DNA from: Vibrio lentus
GTDB taxonomy: Bacteria; Pseudomonadota; Gammaproteobacteria; Enterobacterales; Vibrionaceae
Direction of reading: 5' to 3'
Assembly (NCBI RefSeq): GCF_030409755.1
Contig: NZ_JAUFQE010000002.1
Coordinates: 3,596,001 to 3,660,000, forward strand
DNA length: 64,000 nucleotides
Shown here piece after piece: positions 19,331-28,052 of this stretch (positions within the stretch are counted from its first letter, which is position 1; each line of letters starts with the position of its first letter). The position numbers and the translations under genes are program-made. The notes beneath the pieces are model-generated. The model had not been told where the DNA came from. It made no database searches and was given only the letters and a program-made list of their open reading frames with translations.

Positions 19331-20743
19331 ATGATGACTATGCATGAAGCTGAATCTTATGGTGAGTGCAAGATTAGACTTGGTTACTTTGAAGTTTGTC
19401 TTTATCCCAACCTTGTGGTGAAACAAGAAGATGGCGATGAATATCCAAATTTCAGATTGACAAAGTCAAGAAAAAAAGTGCCTTTGCTAGTCAGGGGAGA
19501 TGGTCATTTAGACTTTCCTGCAAACCTTTTTCTTAGGGATCGAGCGAAGACAACAAAATCCATTGCGTCAGATGCATATGCTCTCCTGATGTTCGCTAGA
19601 TGGCTCGATGGTGAGGGCAAGTCGTATAGGGATGTATTCAAAGACCCTGCTGATGGTGTAGTGCATCAGTTTGGTGAAGTGCTTAAAGCTCTGGTGAAAA
19701 ACAATGCATACCAGAAAGGTCATTTATCACTAAGCACAGCTAAAACATATGCTAGATCTATTGCTCGTTATTACAAGTTTTTGAATAAAGAGGCGATTTT
19801 GAAGTGGAGTTCTTCCCGTAAGCCTTTGGAATTCAAGACTACACGTATACCAAGACAAAAAAGAGATGATCTTGGTGAAAATGAGATGCTTAGTCATATA
19901 ACGAAGAACACCATGATCACAGTCCAGACCAACAGCTTGATGTCTGGCTTTCCCAAGGATATTGATATACCGAGGCATTTGTCTTTAAAGCCGATCACGC
20001 AAGAAGATCAAGATATTCTCTACCGATACCTTAACAGCAAGTTAGATCGTGCTTCTGGAAAAGAAAAGCAATTTTATCAGGCAGAAACCCAACAGCTATG
20101 GGTTGAACTTGGCATCAAAGGGGGCTTAAGAATCAATGAAATTGCCACATTGAATGAGAGTGCGATTTACCAACCTATGCATAATACTGAAACATGCTCT
20201 TTGGTTCTAGATGTCAAGGAAGGAGTTGAAACTAAGAACAGCAAAACCCGCACAACAGAGATACCTACGGAGCTAATGGAACGGCTCTTTGAGTACAAAT
20301 CATCTGCAATACGAACACAGGCTCTTAAGGATGCAAATGAGAAGGATTCTGAAAATTTAGAACACGACCAGTCAGAGCAGAATATTAATAAGTCAGATGA
20401 TGATATATCTAATGATGATCCGCGATTATTCATTAGCTCTTACTCAGCAGGCAATTATAGCAAGAAAACAATCCAGAAATTTTGGTCGGGAATCAGAGCT
20501 GAAATAAGGATGGAACACCCCAGTTGGTACTACAGATTTCATGACACTAGATCAACGTTTGCCACAGATTTTCTGATCAGAACAGCCTCAAAAAGCAAAT
20601 TACCCTACAGCTTCCATAGAGGAGAGCTGCAATCGCTCATGGGGCATTCTAAACATACTGAAACTGAAGCTTACGTTAGCTTTTTAGAGGATAAAGAAAC
20701 GTTTAGGCACATAGCGTCACGACACAACAAATTGGCTGCATAG
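19331..20743 (+). CDS. gmtY: Tyrosine recombinase, GmtY type
   Basis: A 470-residue tyrosine recombinase with a complete catalytic set: R267 in GGLRINEI, H404 and R407 in HDTRSTFAT, H439 in LMGHSKHTETEAY and nucleophile Y448. The N-terminal half should be the core-binding region. Three ATGs lie within nine bases (19331, 19334, 19340); GGAA at 19327-19330 fits 19340 best, so the true start may be three codons later. An open frame upstream to 19208 is hydrophobic and unlike recombinases. It is the first of four plus-strand genes, with ten bases to the next. The combination with a large zinc-cysteine protein, a second integrase and a small coiled-coil protein matches the Gamma-Mobile-Trio cassette as I recall it. 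The symbol is by recognition, not by search. Confidence 0.8.
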   Translation: MMTMHEAESYGECKIRLGYFEVCLYPNLVVKQEDGDEYPNFRLTKSRKKVPLLVRGDGHLDFPANLFLRDRAKTTKSIASDAYALLMFARWLDGEGKSYRDVFKDPADGVVHQFGEVLKALVKNNAYQKGHLSLSTAKTYARSIARYYKFLNKEAILKWSSSRKPLEFKTTRIPRQKRDDLGENEMLSHITKNTMITVQTNSLMSGFPKDIDIPRHLSLKPITQEDQDILYRYLNSKLDRASGKEKQFYQAETQQLWVELGIKGGLRINEIATLNESAIYQPMHNTETCSLVLDVKEGVETKNSKTRTTEIPTELMERLFEYKSSAIRTQALKDANEKDSENLEHDQSEQNINKSDDDISNDDPRLFISSYSAGNYSKKTIQKFWSGIRAEIRMEHPSWYYRFHDTRSTFATDFLIRTASKSKLPYSFHRGELQSLMGHSKHTETEAYVSFLEDKETFRHIASRHNKLAA

Positions 20744-20753
20744 GAGAAGGCAA

Positions 20754-23159
20754 ATGGCTAAAAGTCCAATACTTGATGTTCTTGGCACTGAACTAACAGC
20801 ACCTAAACCGATATCAATACCTGACAAAGTTTCATATCAAAATAGAGGCAATACCAGAACGCTAGTTTTAACTGAACTGGATGTGTATAAGCCTACCAGT
20901 ATCAAATATAAATATATTGAAAAGCTCAAAATTCAGATATTGGATAACATTAGAGCTGAGCAATACAGCCAAGCTAAGAACTTATATTTGGCAGCTAGGC
21001 ATTATTTACAGTATCTGGACAAAAAGGATATCGACCCTCTCTCCAAAGCTGGTTATCGAGCTTACTTTTCGCGAAAAGGCTTCCTTTGGACGCTAGTTGA
21101 GTATGGCAGCAGAACTAAAGCACATAGGTTCATGTATGAAGATGGTGAACCGCTAGGTATTTCTGAAAAAACGGCAGCAGGTAAAAAGCGGTTGTTAAAC
21201 GTTTTTTTCAAGTCAGTGGGGCTGGATATATTTTCTTGGGATAAGGGATTAAAACAATTCTCTCTAGCTGGATTACCAAAGAAGCCTACTTTCCCCTACT
21301 CTCCTAGAGAACATACCGAATCAATTCAAAAGCTTAATGAAATGTTCTTTATTATCGCTCCTTTGCTTATATCTGAGTTTAAAGGTGATACTACGTTCTC
21401 AAATTCAACAGAATTCGCGCATAAATTAGTAATAGAGTCTCTTGGGAAGACTAATACACCTTCTGGTTTATCAATGCTTTGCCTTCGAAAAAAAACACCA
21501 AGGGCGTTGTTTTCTTTCTGTATGGAGATTGCTTATTACATATTTTGTCATTACACCTCTTTCAACGATTCAGTGGTTGCTAGAGTATGTCGTCCAATCA
21601 GCATTACAAAATCAGGCGTAGAGGGCAAGTCATCAAAGTTTGCGAGAATTACAGCCTATAAAGGGCGTGGCAATAAAGTTGTGCAGTCCATGCTCAGTAA
21701 TGAAATCGCCAACCATGAAGGTGAACTGGAAGCCAGTATTGACAAGCGAAATGGCATAGCTTTTTTACTAATGCTTCAAGAACTATCTGCCACCTTTAAT
21801 CCTGATGAAAAAGGTTTGCTTATATATGATATTGATGAAGATGGAGAAGTTGTAGAGCTAGCTATTCGTTCAGATCATGATGAAGTTGCGAGGGAGCTTG
21901 AGCTGTTCGCTGATATTAGGGTGTCACTTATAGACCGTTTGTCTGAAGCATTTACTGAATTAGTGAAGCATAACAGGGTGCAAACATATAAGAAAACTCT
22001 GGCTGATGACCACTACGTGATCAAACATGAGACCAAGTATTATAAGCCAAGCACTAACCAGAGAACTCTAGCAATTCATCGTATAGCAACAGCTATCTTA
22101 CAGTGCATGACGAGTGATACATTGCGAACAGCTACAATCCCACTAACGTACTCTGATAAAGATGAAAATAATATCGTTACAGTTACCACTAAAGATACTG
22201 ATGGCAAACAGATAACATTTAAAGTGCCAGTGCAGCATATTGACGCTGTCAAATTGGTGGAAGAACTGGCGTTTGAAAGGAACTCTCCATACCGCTTTAC
22301 GCGAAACCCCAAAGGCATTAATCAATATACTGGAGAACATATTGACCTTACGGGACAAGAAGAAAGCCAGCGGCCTATAGAGCCAGCCAAAAATCCAGCA
22401 TATTTATTACCCAAAGGACGGAAACAAGAAACCACGCCTTACAATATGCACCCTGTTGATAGCGAGCTGCTGAGCATGTTGGGCATTAGCACTTCGTATT
22501 TTTTTATATCACTTAACTCTAGACGTATCAGGTTAACTAATGCTGACAATGAGTATCTGCAAGGTAATGAGTATTCAGCTCGCTTAATGCTTCAGAACTC
22601 CAAAGAGATATTTGAATCAAGGTATGTTAACGGACACCCTGAACGCAACAATGAAATCACTGCTCAGTCTATACAAATCCTAGAAGAAATTGCTAAGGGC
22701 GCGGATTTAGAGCTGGCAAAAGATATTGTCAGGAAAGACTGGAAAGTGGATGTATTAACATTTGACGAGTATTTGGCGAAAGGCAAACCCAAAACAAACC
22801 CCAACGGAACACATTGCAATGGTAAACCAGACTTTGCAGGCAAAGAGCATAAATTGGCAAAGGCTCAAGCAAAGAAAATGGAGGTATCTGAGGGGGGGGA
22901 TATAGCCTGTTTCCAGTATGACAAATGTTATGAATGTGGCTCGTGTAAGCTAGTAGAGCATCCATATCAGATCTATAAGTATATTTCTTTTTTGGATTCA
23001 TTGACTGACACTATTGACAATCATCCAGCAAATGTCGATGAACTAGAAGAACGACTGGATGGACTTGAGAGGGTTTTACAGGAAAATATTAGTGAAGAAG
23101 TGATTGAAGAAGCACTAAAAATCATGGAAGAGAAAGGCAGGTATTTCCTGTTTGCTTGA
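20754..23159 (+). CDS. gmtZ: Large integrase-like protein, GmtZ / VPA1269 type
   Basis: An 801-residue protein, second in the recombination operon, with a strong AGGAGAAGG site. It is recombinase-like but degenerate. A C-terminal segment, LNSRRIRLTNADNEYL followed by KEIFESRYVNG, resembles the HxxR and Tyr boxes but lacks the two histidines. The last about 130 residues contain cysteines in HCNGKPDF and CYECGSCKLVEHPY, a likely zinc-binding knuckle, then a helical tail. I assign it to the VPA1269-type GmtZ family from order, size and this cysteine-rich tail. It may hold DNA or partner proteins rather than cut. The exact role is not known to me. Confidence 0.75.
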   Translation: MAKSPILDVLGTELTAPKPISIPDKVSYQNRGNTRTLVLTELDVYKPTSIKYKYIEKLKIQILDNIRAEQYSQAKNLYLAARHYLQYLDKKDIDPLSKAGYRAYFSRKGFLWTLVEYGSRTKAHRFMYEDGEPLGISEKTAAGKKRLLNVFFKSVGLDIFSWDKGLKQFSLAGLPKKPTFPYSPREHTESIQKLNEMFFIIAPLLISEFKGDTTFSNSTEFAHKLVIESLGKTNTPSGLSMLCLRKKTPRALFSFCMEIAYYIFCHYTSFNDSVVARVCRPISITKSGVEGKSSKFARITAYKGRGNKVVQSMLSNEIANHEGELEASIDKRNGIAFLLMLQELSATFNPDEKGLLIYDIDEDGEVVELAIRSDHDEVARELELFADIRVSLIDRLSEAFTELVKHNRVQTYKKTLADDHYVIKHETKYYKPSTNQRTLAIHRIATAILQCMTSDTLRTATIPLTYSDKDENNIVTVTTKDTDGKQITFKVPVQHIDAVKLVEELAFERNSPYRFTRNPKGINQYTGEHIDLTGQEESQRPIEPAKNPAYLLPKGRKQETTPYNMHPVDSELLSMLGISTSYFFISLNSRRIRLTNADNEYLQGNEYSARLMLQNSKEIFESRYVNGHPERNNEITAQSIQILEEIAKGADLELAKDIVRKDWKVDVLTFDEYLAKGKPKTNPNGTHCNGKPDFAGKEHKLAKAQAKKMEVSEGGDIACFQYDKCYECGSCKLVEHPYQIYKYISFLDSLTDTIDNHPANVDELEERLDGLERVLQENISEEVIEEALKIMEEKGRYFLFA

Positions 23160-23198
23160 CTTTTACAAGACTCAAATGCTGTTAGGAAGGTATTTACA

Positions 23199-25400
23199 GT
23201 GAAAAACATCAAAAGTAAAAGCAATGCTAGAACCGTATCTTACGAAGAGTTTCTTAGCTACTTTGAAGAAGACCACCTAACTGATGTTCTCTTACCTGCT
23301 GTACAAAAAGGGGATTGGAAGTCTCTGGAAAAAATGCCTGTACTCAAAGAGAAAGGTACAGGTAAGCAAGTTATGTATTCCTGCAACTCATGGTCAGTCT
23401 CAGAGTTTGGCGATGGTTTTCAATCAGAAAGGTTGCTTTTTAATCACAGTACAAAAAAATCATTTGATGGTTACATTTTGCCAACTTGTTTCAGGAACCA
23501 AATCAAATGCTTTGCTGCTTGGGAACTTTTTTCAGACACCGTTCCTTATGGATATCAGAACATTTCTGATACGGTTGGTAAGCTTACTCATATTGCCAAA
23601 ACAGCAATTGATATTGGTCTGGAAGGGTTTCATGAACTCGATATTGATGCGATTTTCAAGATGATTAATGAGCAGGGCTTTACGGTTAACGGTAAAGGAA
23701 ACAAAACACTGTCAGCCATAAATAGACTTGTTCAAGCTTCTGCGCACATATCCATTGCTATACCGATCCATGAAAAGCTAAAGCCAGAAACATTTAATAA
23801 AGTTGTTACCGAATCCGAGCAGTATCCTGTTATCCCACACAGGCAGTTTCTCGAAATGGTAAATACTTCCTCTGATGAAATGCAGAATGCTTTTAAGCAC
23901 ATAGAAGCTCTAAGTGAAGCAACGGAATGTTATCTCGCGGAAACTGATTCGATTAAAGCCGATATAATTCATCGGCTAAGAACTGGAACGCTAAGTCTAA
24001 CTACGTGTTTAGCTCCAAGTTATAAGGATATGGCATTAAACATACAGAAGTCCTTTTTAGAAGCAGGTATTGCAATAGTTGATAACGAAAAAAATAGTAA
24101 CGATAAATGGCTTTCTGTGTGGAATGGCTACAAGATTCAGTACAGTTTTGATTGTGTAAAAAAGCACTACCCTGAGTTCAAGGTGGTGATAGGAAGTAGG
24201 ATCATAAAGGGAAGAAGCCAGTTCAATGATTACTTACGTGAACTTCAAGGACACTGTTGTTTTTTGTGCTGCTCATTAAGTGGTATGCGAATTGGAGAAC
24301 TATGGGGAGTATCTACAGAATATGGCGCTCAAGACCATATAAAAGTAAAAGGTGGGACAATTTACATGTTTACCACCAAGCAAGAGAAAATTACATTTGA
24401 TAGTCAGACCAAAGATGACATATATGTTACCAGCAGAACAGGGTTTCGAGCTTATCAGGTGCTTAATTCGATCCATAAGCCATTTAGGAAAAGGTTTAAA
24501 GAGGGGGAGTATTCATACTTTTTTGCTGCTCTAAGCGAAGTCTATCATCCTCAACCTATTGGTAAAGTTGGTTTTGGTAAGGTTGTAAACTCAGCAATCA
24601 ATACAATATATACAGACCTGCTCACGTTAAATTTGAATGACATAGATTTTTTGAAAGCTTCAGAACCTGAGAAGACGTTCAACGTTGGTGATAAATTCCA
24701 TTTTACTAACCACCAGTGCAGACGTTCTTTTGCTTATTATCTTATTGGTTATGAGTTAATGGATTACCCTCAATTGAAGCAGCAGCTTAGTCATGTTTCG
24801 ATGGCAATGACAAAATGGTATGCAAGAAATGCATGGTCATTTAAAAAGATTTACACCGAAGTTCAAAACATGCGAAATGCTAAATGCTCAAAATTGATTG
24901 CAAGGCTTTACTCGAAGCTTGCGAATAAAGAGCGTCTAGCAGGTGGTCTTGGTACTGGTTTGGTTCGAGATACCATGAAAGACAGAGATTACTTTTCTAA
25001 AAGAGAAAACCAAAGAAAGCTAGACGCAACCTATTGGGAAGACCAAATAAAAACAGGAAAAGTCCACATACACGCTATAGGACAAGGCATGTATTGCACA
25101 AAAAGAACCTGTGCAATGAGGGCATCCATTGACCTTTCTGAATGTGTTGGTTGCGCATGGGATATCATAGAAGATGCCTTAACAGCAGAATCATTGCGAA
25201 TGACAGCCATGAGAAACATCATATTGCTATTGGATAGCAATGAACTGAACAGAAGTAGTGCTACCAAGTACCTTCTTGATATTCGCTCAGCGGAAAAAAT
25301 ACTTCAGGATCTTGATTTTGAGCATGAAGTTTACGAGGTTCCAGATGAGCTGTTGGCGATAATTGATGGTAACGAGAACGTGGAGGTGGTTAATGTCTAA
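23199..25400 (+). CDS. Second catalytically complete tyrosine recombinase of the island
   Basis: A 733-residue protein starting at GTG 23199 with AGGAAGG upstream. Catalytic residues are R364 in SGMRIGELWG, H505 and R508 in NHQCRRSFAYYL, H532 in QLSHVSMAMTKWY and Y541. The C-terminus has cysteines in GMYCTKRTCAMR and ECVGCAWD, possibly a zinc site, which parallels the protein encoded just upstream. Its stop overlaps the start of the next gene by eight bases. In the cassette order it corresponds to the extra integrase between gmtZ and gmtX. Two active recombinases in one element recall the Tn554 and recombinase-in-trio designs. Confidence 0.85.
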   Translation: MKNIKSKSNARTVSYEEFLSYFEEDHLTDVLLPAVQKGDWKSLEKMPVLKEKGTGKQVMYSCNSWSVSEFGDGFQSERLLFNHSTKKSFDGYILPTCFRNQIKCFAAWELFSDTVPYGYQNISDTVGKLTHIAKTAIDIGLEGFHELDIDAIFKMINEQGFTVNGKGNKTLSAINRLVQASAHISIAIPIHEKLKPETFNKVVTESEQYPVIPHRQFLEMVNTSSDEMQNAFKHIEALSEATECYLAETDSIKADIIHRLRTGTLSLTTCLAPSYKDMALNIQKSFLEAGIAIVDNEKNSNDKWLSVWNGYKIQYSFDCVKKHYPEFKVVIGSRIIKGRSQFNDYLRELQGHCCFLCCSLSGMRIGELWGVSTEYGAQDHIKVKGGTIYMFTTKQEKITFDSQTKDDIYVTSRTGFRAYQVLNSIHKPFRKRFKEGEYSYFFAALSEVYHPQPIGKVGFGKVVNSAINTIYTDLLTLNLNDIDFLKASEPEKTFNVGDKFHFTNHQCRRSFAYYLIGYELMDYPQLKQQLSHVSMAMTKWYARNAWSFKKIYTEVQNMRNAKCSKLIARLYSKLANKERLAGGLGTGLVRDTMKDRDYFSKRENQRKLDATYWEDQIKTGKVHIHAIGQGMYCTKRTCAMRASIDLSECVGCAWDIIEDALTAESLRMTAMRNIILLLDSNELNRSSATKYLLDIRSAEKILQDLDFEHEVYEVPDELLAIIDGNENVEVVNV

Positions 25401-25875
25401 TGCTTTGGAAAAATATATCAATGCGATAGATGCTATTCGCTATGGTACATATACATCAAAGACGTTACTCAACAGAAAGACCGTTAAATTGAACTACAAT
25501 ACAGTAGAAATTGAAGCGGGAGTAACACGAGGTGCATTAAAAAAGCACCCAAACATCATGGAGAAGATTGATCTTATCAATGCGGGAAAAGATGGTGAGC
25601 AACAGGAACGCCAAGATGAGGTTGATAAAAGAGACGAAAAGTACAGCGAGTTAAGAGAACAAGTTGAACTGTTAAACAATAAGTTGGAAAGTCGAGACCA
25701 GTTGCTTGAGGAACAAGAAGATACTCTCAAGGGCTTGCAAGAGAATGAATTTCATCTCATATCGGCACTATTCGATTGCGTTCCCTTCAATGAGCGCGAT
25801 AAGTTGTTTGAGAATGCTGATAAGGAAGAGAGCGGTGGCAAGATTGTTCGGTTTGGGCAACCAGAAGAGAGATAG
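25393..25875 (+). CDS. gmtX: Small coiled-coil protein, GmtX / VPA1267 type
   Basis: A 160-residue protein starting at ATG 25393 inside the end of the integrase gene, with GGAGG six bases upstream. The N-terminal part (about residues 25-55, VEIEAGVTRGALKKHPNIM) looks like a helix-turn-helix. A charged coiled coil follows at about 65-115, with repeated Glu, Lys and Gln. The layout resembles TnpC of Tn554 and the small third partner of GMT cassettes. It could help orient recombination or act as the regulator binding the repeated motif; neither is shown. It is the last gene before a strong terminator. Confidence 0.72.
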   Translation: MSNALEKYINAIDAIRYGTYTSKTLLNRKTVKLNYNTVEIEAGVTRGALKKHPNIMEKIDLINAGKDGEQQERQDEVDKRDEKYSELREQVELLNNKLESRDQLLEEQEDTLKGLQENEFHLISALFDCVPFNERDKLFENADKEESGGKIVRFGQPEER

Positions 25876-25884
25876 CTAATGTAT

Positions 25885-25917
25885 GAAAAAGCCACAGATT
25901 TTAACCGTGGCTTTTTA
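25885..25917. terminator. Bidirectional terminator between gmtX and the carried grcA
   Basis: Stem AAAGCCAC paired with GTGGCTTT with A and T tracts on the two sides. It serves the rightward recombinase operon and the leftward carried grcA. Confidence 0.88.
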
Positions 25918-25931
25918 CTATGTGCTAAATC

Positions 25932-26309
25932 TTAAAGAGATTCTGTAAATGTACGAGCAATAACGTCACGCTGCTGCTCTGGAGTCAGAGAGTTAAAGCG
26001 TACAGCATAACCTGATACACGGATAGTTAGCTGAGGGTAGTTCTCAGGGTGTGCTACAGCGTCCTCTAGAGTCTCTCTTTTCAAGACATTGACGTTCAGG
26101 TGCTGACCACCTTCGATCCTCGGAGCAGTTTCGATTGCCACTTCACGGCTTTCGAATTCACCCAGTGCATCGACAGCAACAACTTGGTCTGCTTCGTAAC
26201 CTGAAGCTGCTGCTACGCAACGTGCTTCGTTCTTCTCTGTGTCTAGCAGCCAGATTGAATTGATTAGTTCGTCATTTGCTGCTTTTGAAATTTGAATACC
26301 TTGGATCAT
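25932..26309 (-). CDS. grcA: Complete grcA carried by the island (rescue copy)
   Basis: A full-length 125-residue GrcA with the radical-glycine motif [11 protein letters not shown]. Over the first 71 residues I count 14 differences from the native N-terminal fragment; over the last 55 there is one. It is therefore a diverged orthologue rather than a recent duplicate of the host gene. It keeps the host gene's orientation, 178 bases inside the island's right core, so the native promoter could read into it. AAGGT stands seven bases before the ATG. At the attachment core it has CAGGTGC instead of TAGGTGT, with the protein unchanged. It should supply the pyruvate formate-lyase repair function lost from the split gene. 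Confidence 0.95.
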   Translation of the reverse strand: MIQGIQISKAANDELINSIWLLDTEKNEARCVAAASGYEADQVVAVDALGEFESREVAIETAPRIEGGQHLNVNVLKRETLEDAVAHPENYPQLTIRVSGYAVRFNSLTPEQQRDVIARTFTESL

Positions 26310-26336
26310 AATATTTACCTTCTAAAGTTGACTTAA

Positions 26337-26426
26337 TTTTGATGACTTTTTTATTCTTGGAGGTCATCATTTTTACTTTTTTGATGACCTATTTAAAAGT
26401 GTGCTCTAAAATCATTTTGATGACCT
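26337..26426 (-). promoter_or_regulatory. Cluster of TTTTGATGACCT operators upstream of the carried grcA
   Basis: Exact TTTTGATGACCT lies at 26379-26390 and 26415-26426, a variant TTTTGATGACT at 26337-26347, and an inverted half AGGTCATCA at 26361-26369. The inverted half forms a 9-bp palindrome with 26382-26390. The same 12-mer occurs upstream of gmtY at 19223-19234, in the same orientation relative to its gene. This suggests one island regulator acting on both promoters. Confidence 0.65.
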
Positions 26427-26484
26427 GATTACTTATTGTTTTTACAGGTAAAAATGCCTTTAGGTCAGACTTTTTAAAGGAGTT

Positions 26485-26505
26485 AACTACCAACTATATA
26501 GGTGT
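26485..26505 (+). repeat. Right attachment site: inner arm plus core TAGGTGT
   Basis: The core is 26499-26505. The adjoining arm, ending at 26498, read on the minus strand is TATAGTTGGTAGTT, an imperfect inverted copy of the left arm. Confidence 0.8.
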
Positions 26506-26711
26506 TGACCACCTTCGATGCGTGGTGCTGCTTCGATAGCAACTTCACGGCTTTCGTATTCGCCTAGGTCTGCAGCTGAGATAACTTGGTCAGCTTCGAA
26601 ACCTGAAGTAGCAACAACACAACGAGCTTCATTCTTCTCGCTATCTAGTAGCCAGATTGAGTTTAGTAGGTCATCGTTTGCTGCTTTAGTAATTTGAATA
26701 CCTTGGATCAT
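26487..26711 (-). pseudogene. grcA: Native grcA 5' fragment cut by the island
   Basis: The frame encodes the first 71 residues of native GrcA ([13 protein letters not shown] to IEGGQHL), then Tyr-Ser-Trp and a stop contributed by island DNA, so 74 residues in all. It lacks the glycyl-radical domain and should not be functional as a cofactor. The native ATG, ribosome-binding site (GGAGAT) and upstream FNR-type promoter are intact, so this truncated frame is probably still transcribed and the transcript may continue into the carried grcA. Confidence 0.93.
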
Positions 26712-26809
26712 AACTATCTCCTAGTCCACTGAATGTGGTTTGATTATGGTGTTAACTTTCGATTTTTATTGAGCTGGGTAATATATACCTAATATTAGTA
26801 AGGTTAACA

Positions 26810-26876
26810 TTGATTTAAGTCAAAAAACAACCAAAAACCATATTTTTACAAAGGTGATTATATTGAGGTAAATCAA
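26810..26876 (-). promoter_or_regulatory. Tandem FNR-like boxes of the native grcA promoter
   Basis: TTGATTTAAGTCAA (26810-26823) and TTGAGGTAAATCAA (26863-26876) each match TTGATNNNNATCAA with one mismatch. Their centres are 53 bp apart. I recall E. coli yfiD having FNR sites at -40.5 and -93.5, the same spacing, so anaerobic activation of grcA is likely here. A TATATT-like -10 lies nearby at the expected place. Confidence 0.7.
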
Positions 26877-27037
26877 TAAATCCTTTGAAAACAAAGTAAT
26901 TACAAAATATTTTAAAGTATAAAAAATATTTAACAGTCTTATTTGTTGTAAGTTTACTACATTTGTTGTGTTTTTATTGAACTACAAACGATACGACCCT
27001 TTATTTATTAAGCATTCTGAAAGTGTAAAGTGATTTA

Positions 27038-27946
27038 ATGACAAACAATAATTCATCTTCAAAACCTCAAACCAATATTAAGTTTATTGGTGCTCATGTG
27101 TCTGCTGCGGGCGGTGTCGACCAAGCGCCAATGCGTGCTCGTGAGATTGGCGCCAATGCTTTTGCACTGTTCACCAAAAATCAAAGACAGTGGGCAGCAA
27201 AGCCGCTAGAAGCTAAAACCATCAGCGCCTTTAAAGCCAACTGCAAAATGTTAGGTTTTAGCGCTGAACACATCCTTCCTCATGATTCCTACCTTATTAA
27301 CTTAGGAGCACCAGAAGAAGAGAAGCTAGAGAAATCACGTGCGGCTTTTATTGACGAAATGGAGCGTTGTAATCAACTTGGACTAACGCTTTTGAATTTT
27401 CATCCTGGGAGTCATTTAAAGAAAATCTCAGAAAGCGAATGTTTGGCTAAGATCGCAGAGTCGATCAACTTGGCTCACCAAGCGGTGCCTGATGTGATTG
27501 CGGTGATTGAGAATACGTCGGGGCAGGGCACGAACCTTGGCTGGAAGTTTGAGCACCTAGCAGAGATCATCGACCAAGTAGAAGATAAGTCGCGTGTTGG
27601 TGTGTGTTTAGATACCTGTCATACCTTTACTGCTGGCTATGACCTACGAACAAAAGAAGCGTGTGAGCATACTTTTGCTGAGTTCGACCGCATCGTGGGT
27701 ATGCACTATCTAAGAGCAATGCACATCAATGATTCAAAAGCTGAATTCGCGAGTCGAGTCGATCGACATCATTCTTTAGGAAAAGGCGAAATTGGCTGGG
27801 ATTGTTTTGAGTATATTGCCTCTGATTCTCGCTTTAATGGTATCCCTCTTATCTTGGAAACCATTGATTCGACGATCTGGAAAGAGGAAATTCAACAACT
27901 TAGAATGTTTCATCGCTCAGCAACGGTAGTCAGCGAAGAAGCGTAA
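27038..27946 (+). CDS. nfo: Endonuclease IV
   Basis: A 302-residue AP endonuclease of the TIM-barrel, three-zinc type that repairs abasic sites in DNA. Hallmarks are [11 protein letters not shown] near the start, [37 protein letters not shown], and [12 protein letters not shown] followed by ILETID. It is longer than E. coli Nfo (285) because of a polar N-terminal extension of about 17 residues rich in Asn and Ser. Its upstream region is shared with the divergent native grcA. The ribosome-binding site is weak. Confidence 0.96.
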   Translation: MTNNNSSSKPQTNIKFIGAHVSAAGGVDQAPMRAREIGANAFALFTKNQRQWAAKPLEAKTISAFKANCKMLGFSAEHILPHDSYLINLGAPEEEKLEKSRAAFIDEMERCNQLGLTLLNFHPGSHLKKISESECLAKIAESINLAHQAVPDVIAVIENTSGQGTNLGWKFEHLAEIIDQVEDKSRVGVCLDTCHTFTAGYDLRTKEACEHTFAEFDRIVGMHYLRAMHINDSKAEFASRVDRHHSLGKGEIGWDCFEYIASDSRFNGIPLILETIDSTIWKEEIQQLRMFHRSATVVSEEA

Positions 27947-28052
27947 TAATAGAGGGGAAAATTTATTTCCGTCTATTTCTAATAATTGGCACCTTTCTTT
28001 CATAGTATTAAAGTGAATATGTAGTTCACGATGTCTTAGAGGAGGTGCCTTT

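Larger units (their letters stand above)
15357..26505 (+). mobile_element. GMT-type genomic island inserted in grcA, carrying a rescue grcA
   Basis: An island of about 11.1 kb bounded by direct copies of TAGGTGT (15357-15363 and 26499-26505), the target core in native grcA. Just inside each core copy is an inverted arm: TAAAGTTGGGGGTT on the left and, read from the other strand, TATAGTTGGTAGTT on the right (11 of 14 bases match). The right side has a four-gene recombination operon, a terminator and a complete, diverged grcA. The left side carries a two-gene Mrr nuclease/membrane protein cargo, a micro-ORF and an IS5-family element. There are no phage structural or conjugation genes. I identify the recombination operon as the Gamma-Mobile-Trio type from recalled family features, not from a search. 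The boundaries are read directly from the split gene. Confidence 0.9.

Noticed and set aside
15357..26505. Prophage, conjugative element or Tn7-like transposon
   Set aside because: No capsid, tail, relaxase or mating genes and no TnsABC homologues; the operon is of tyrosine recombinases.
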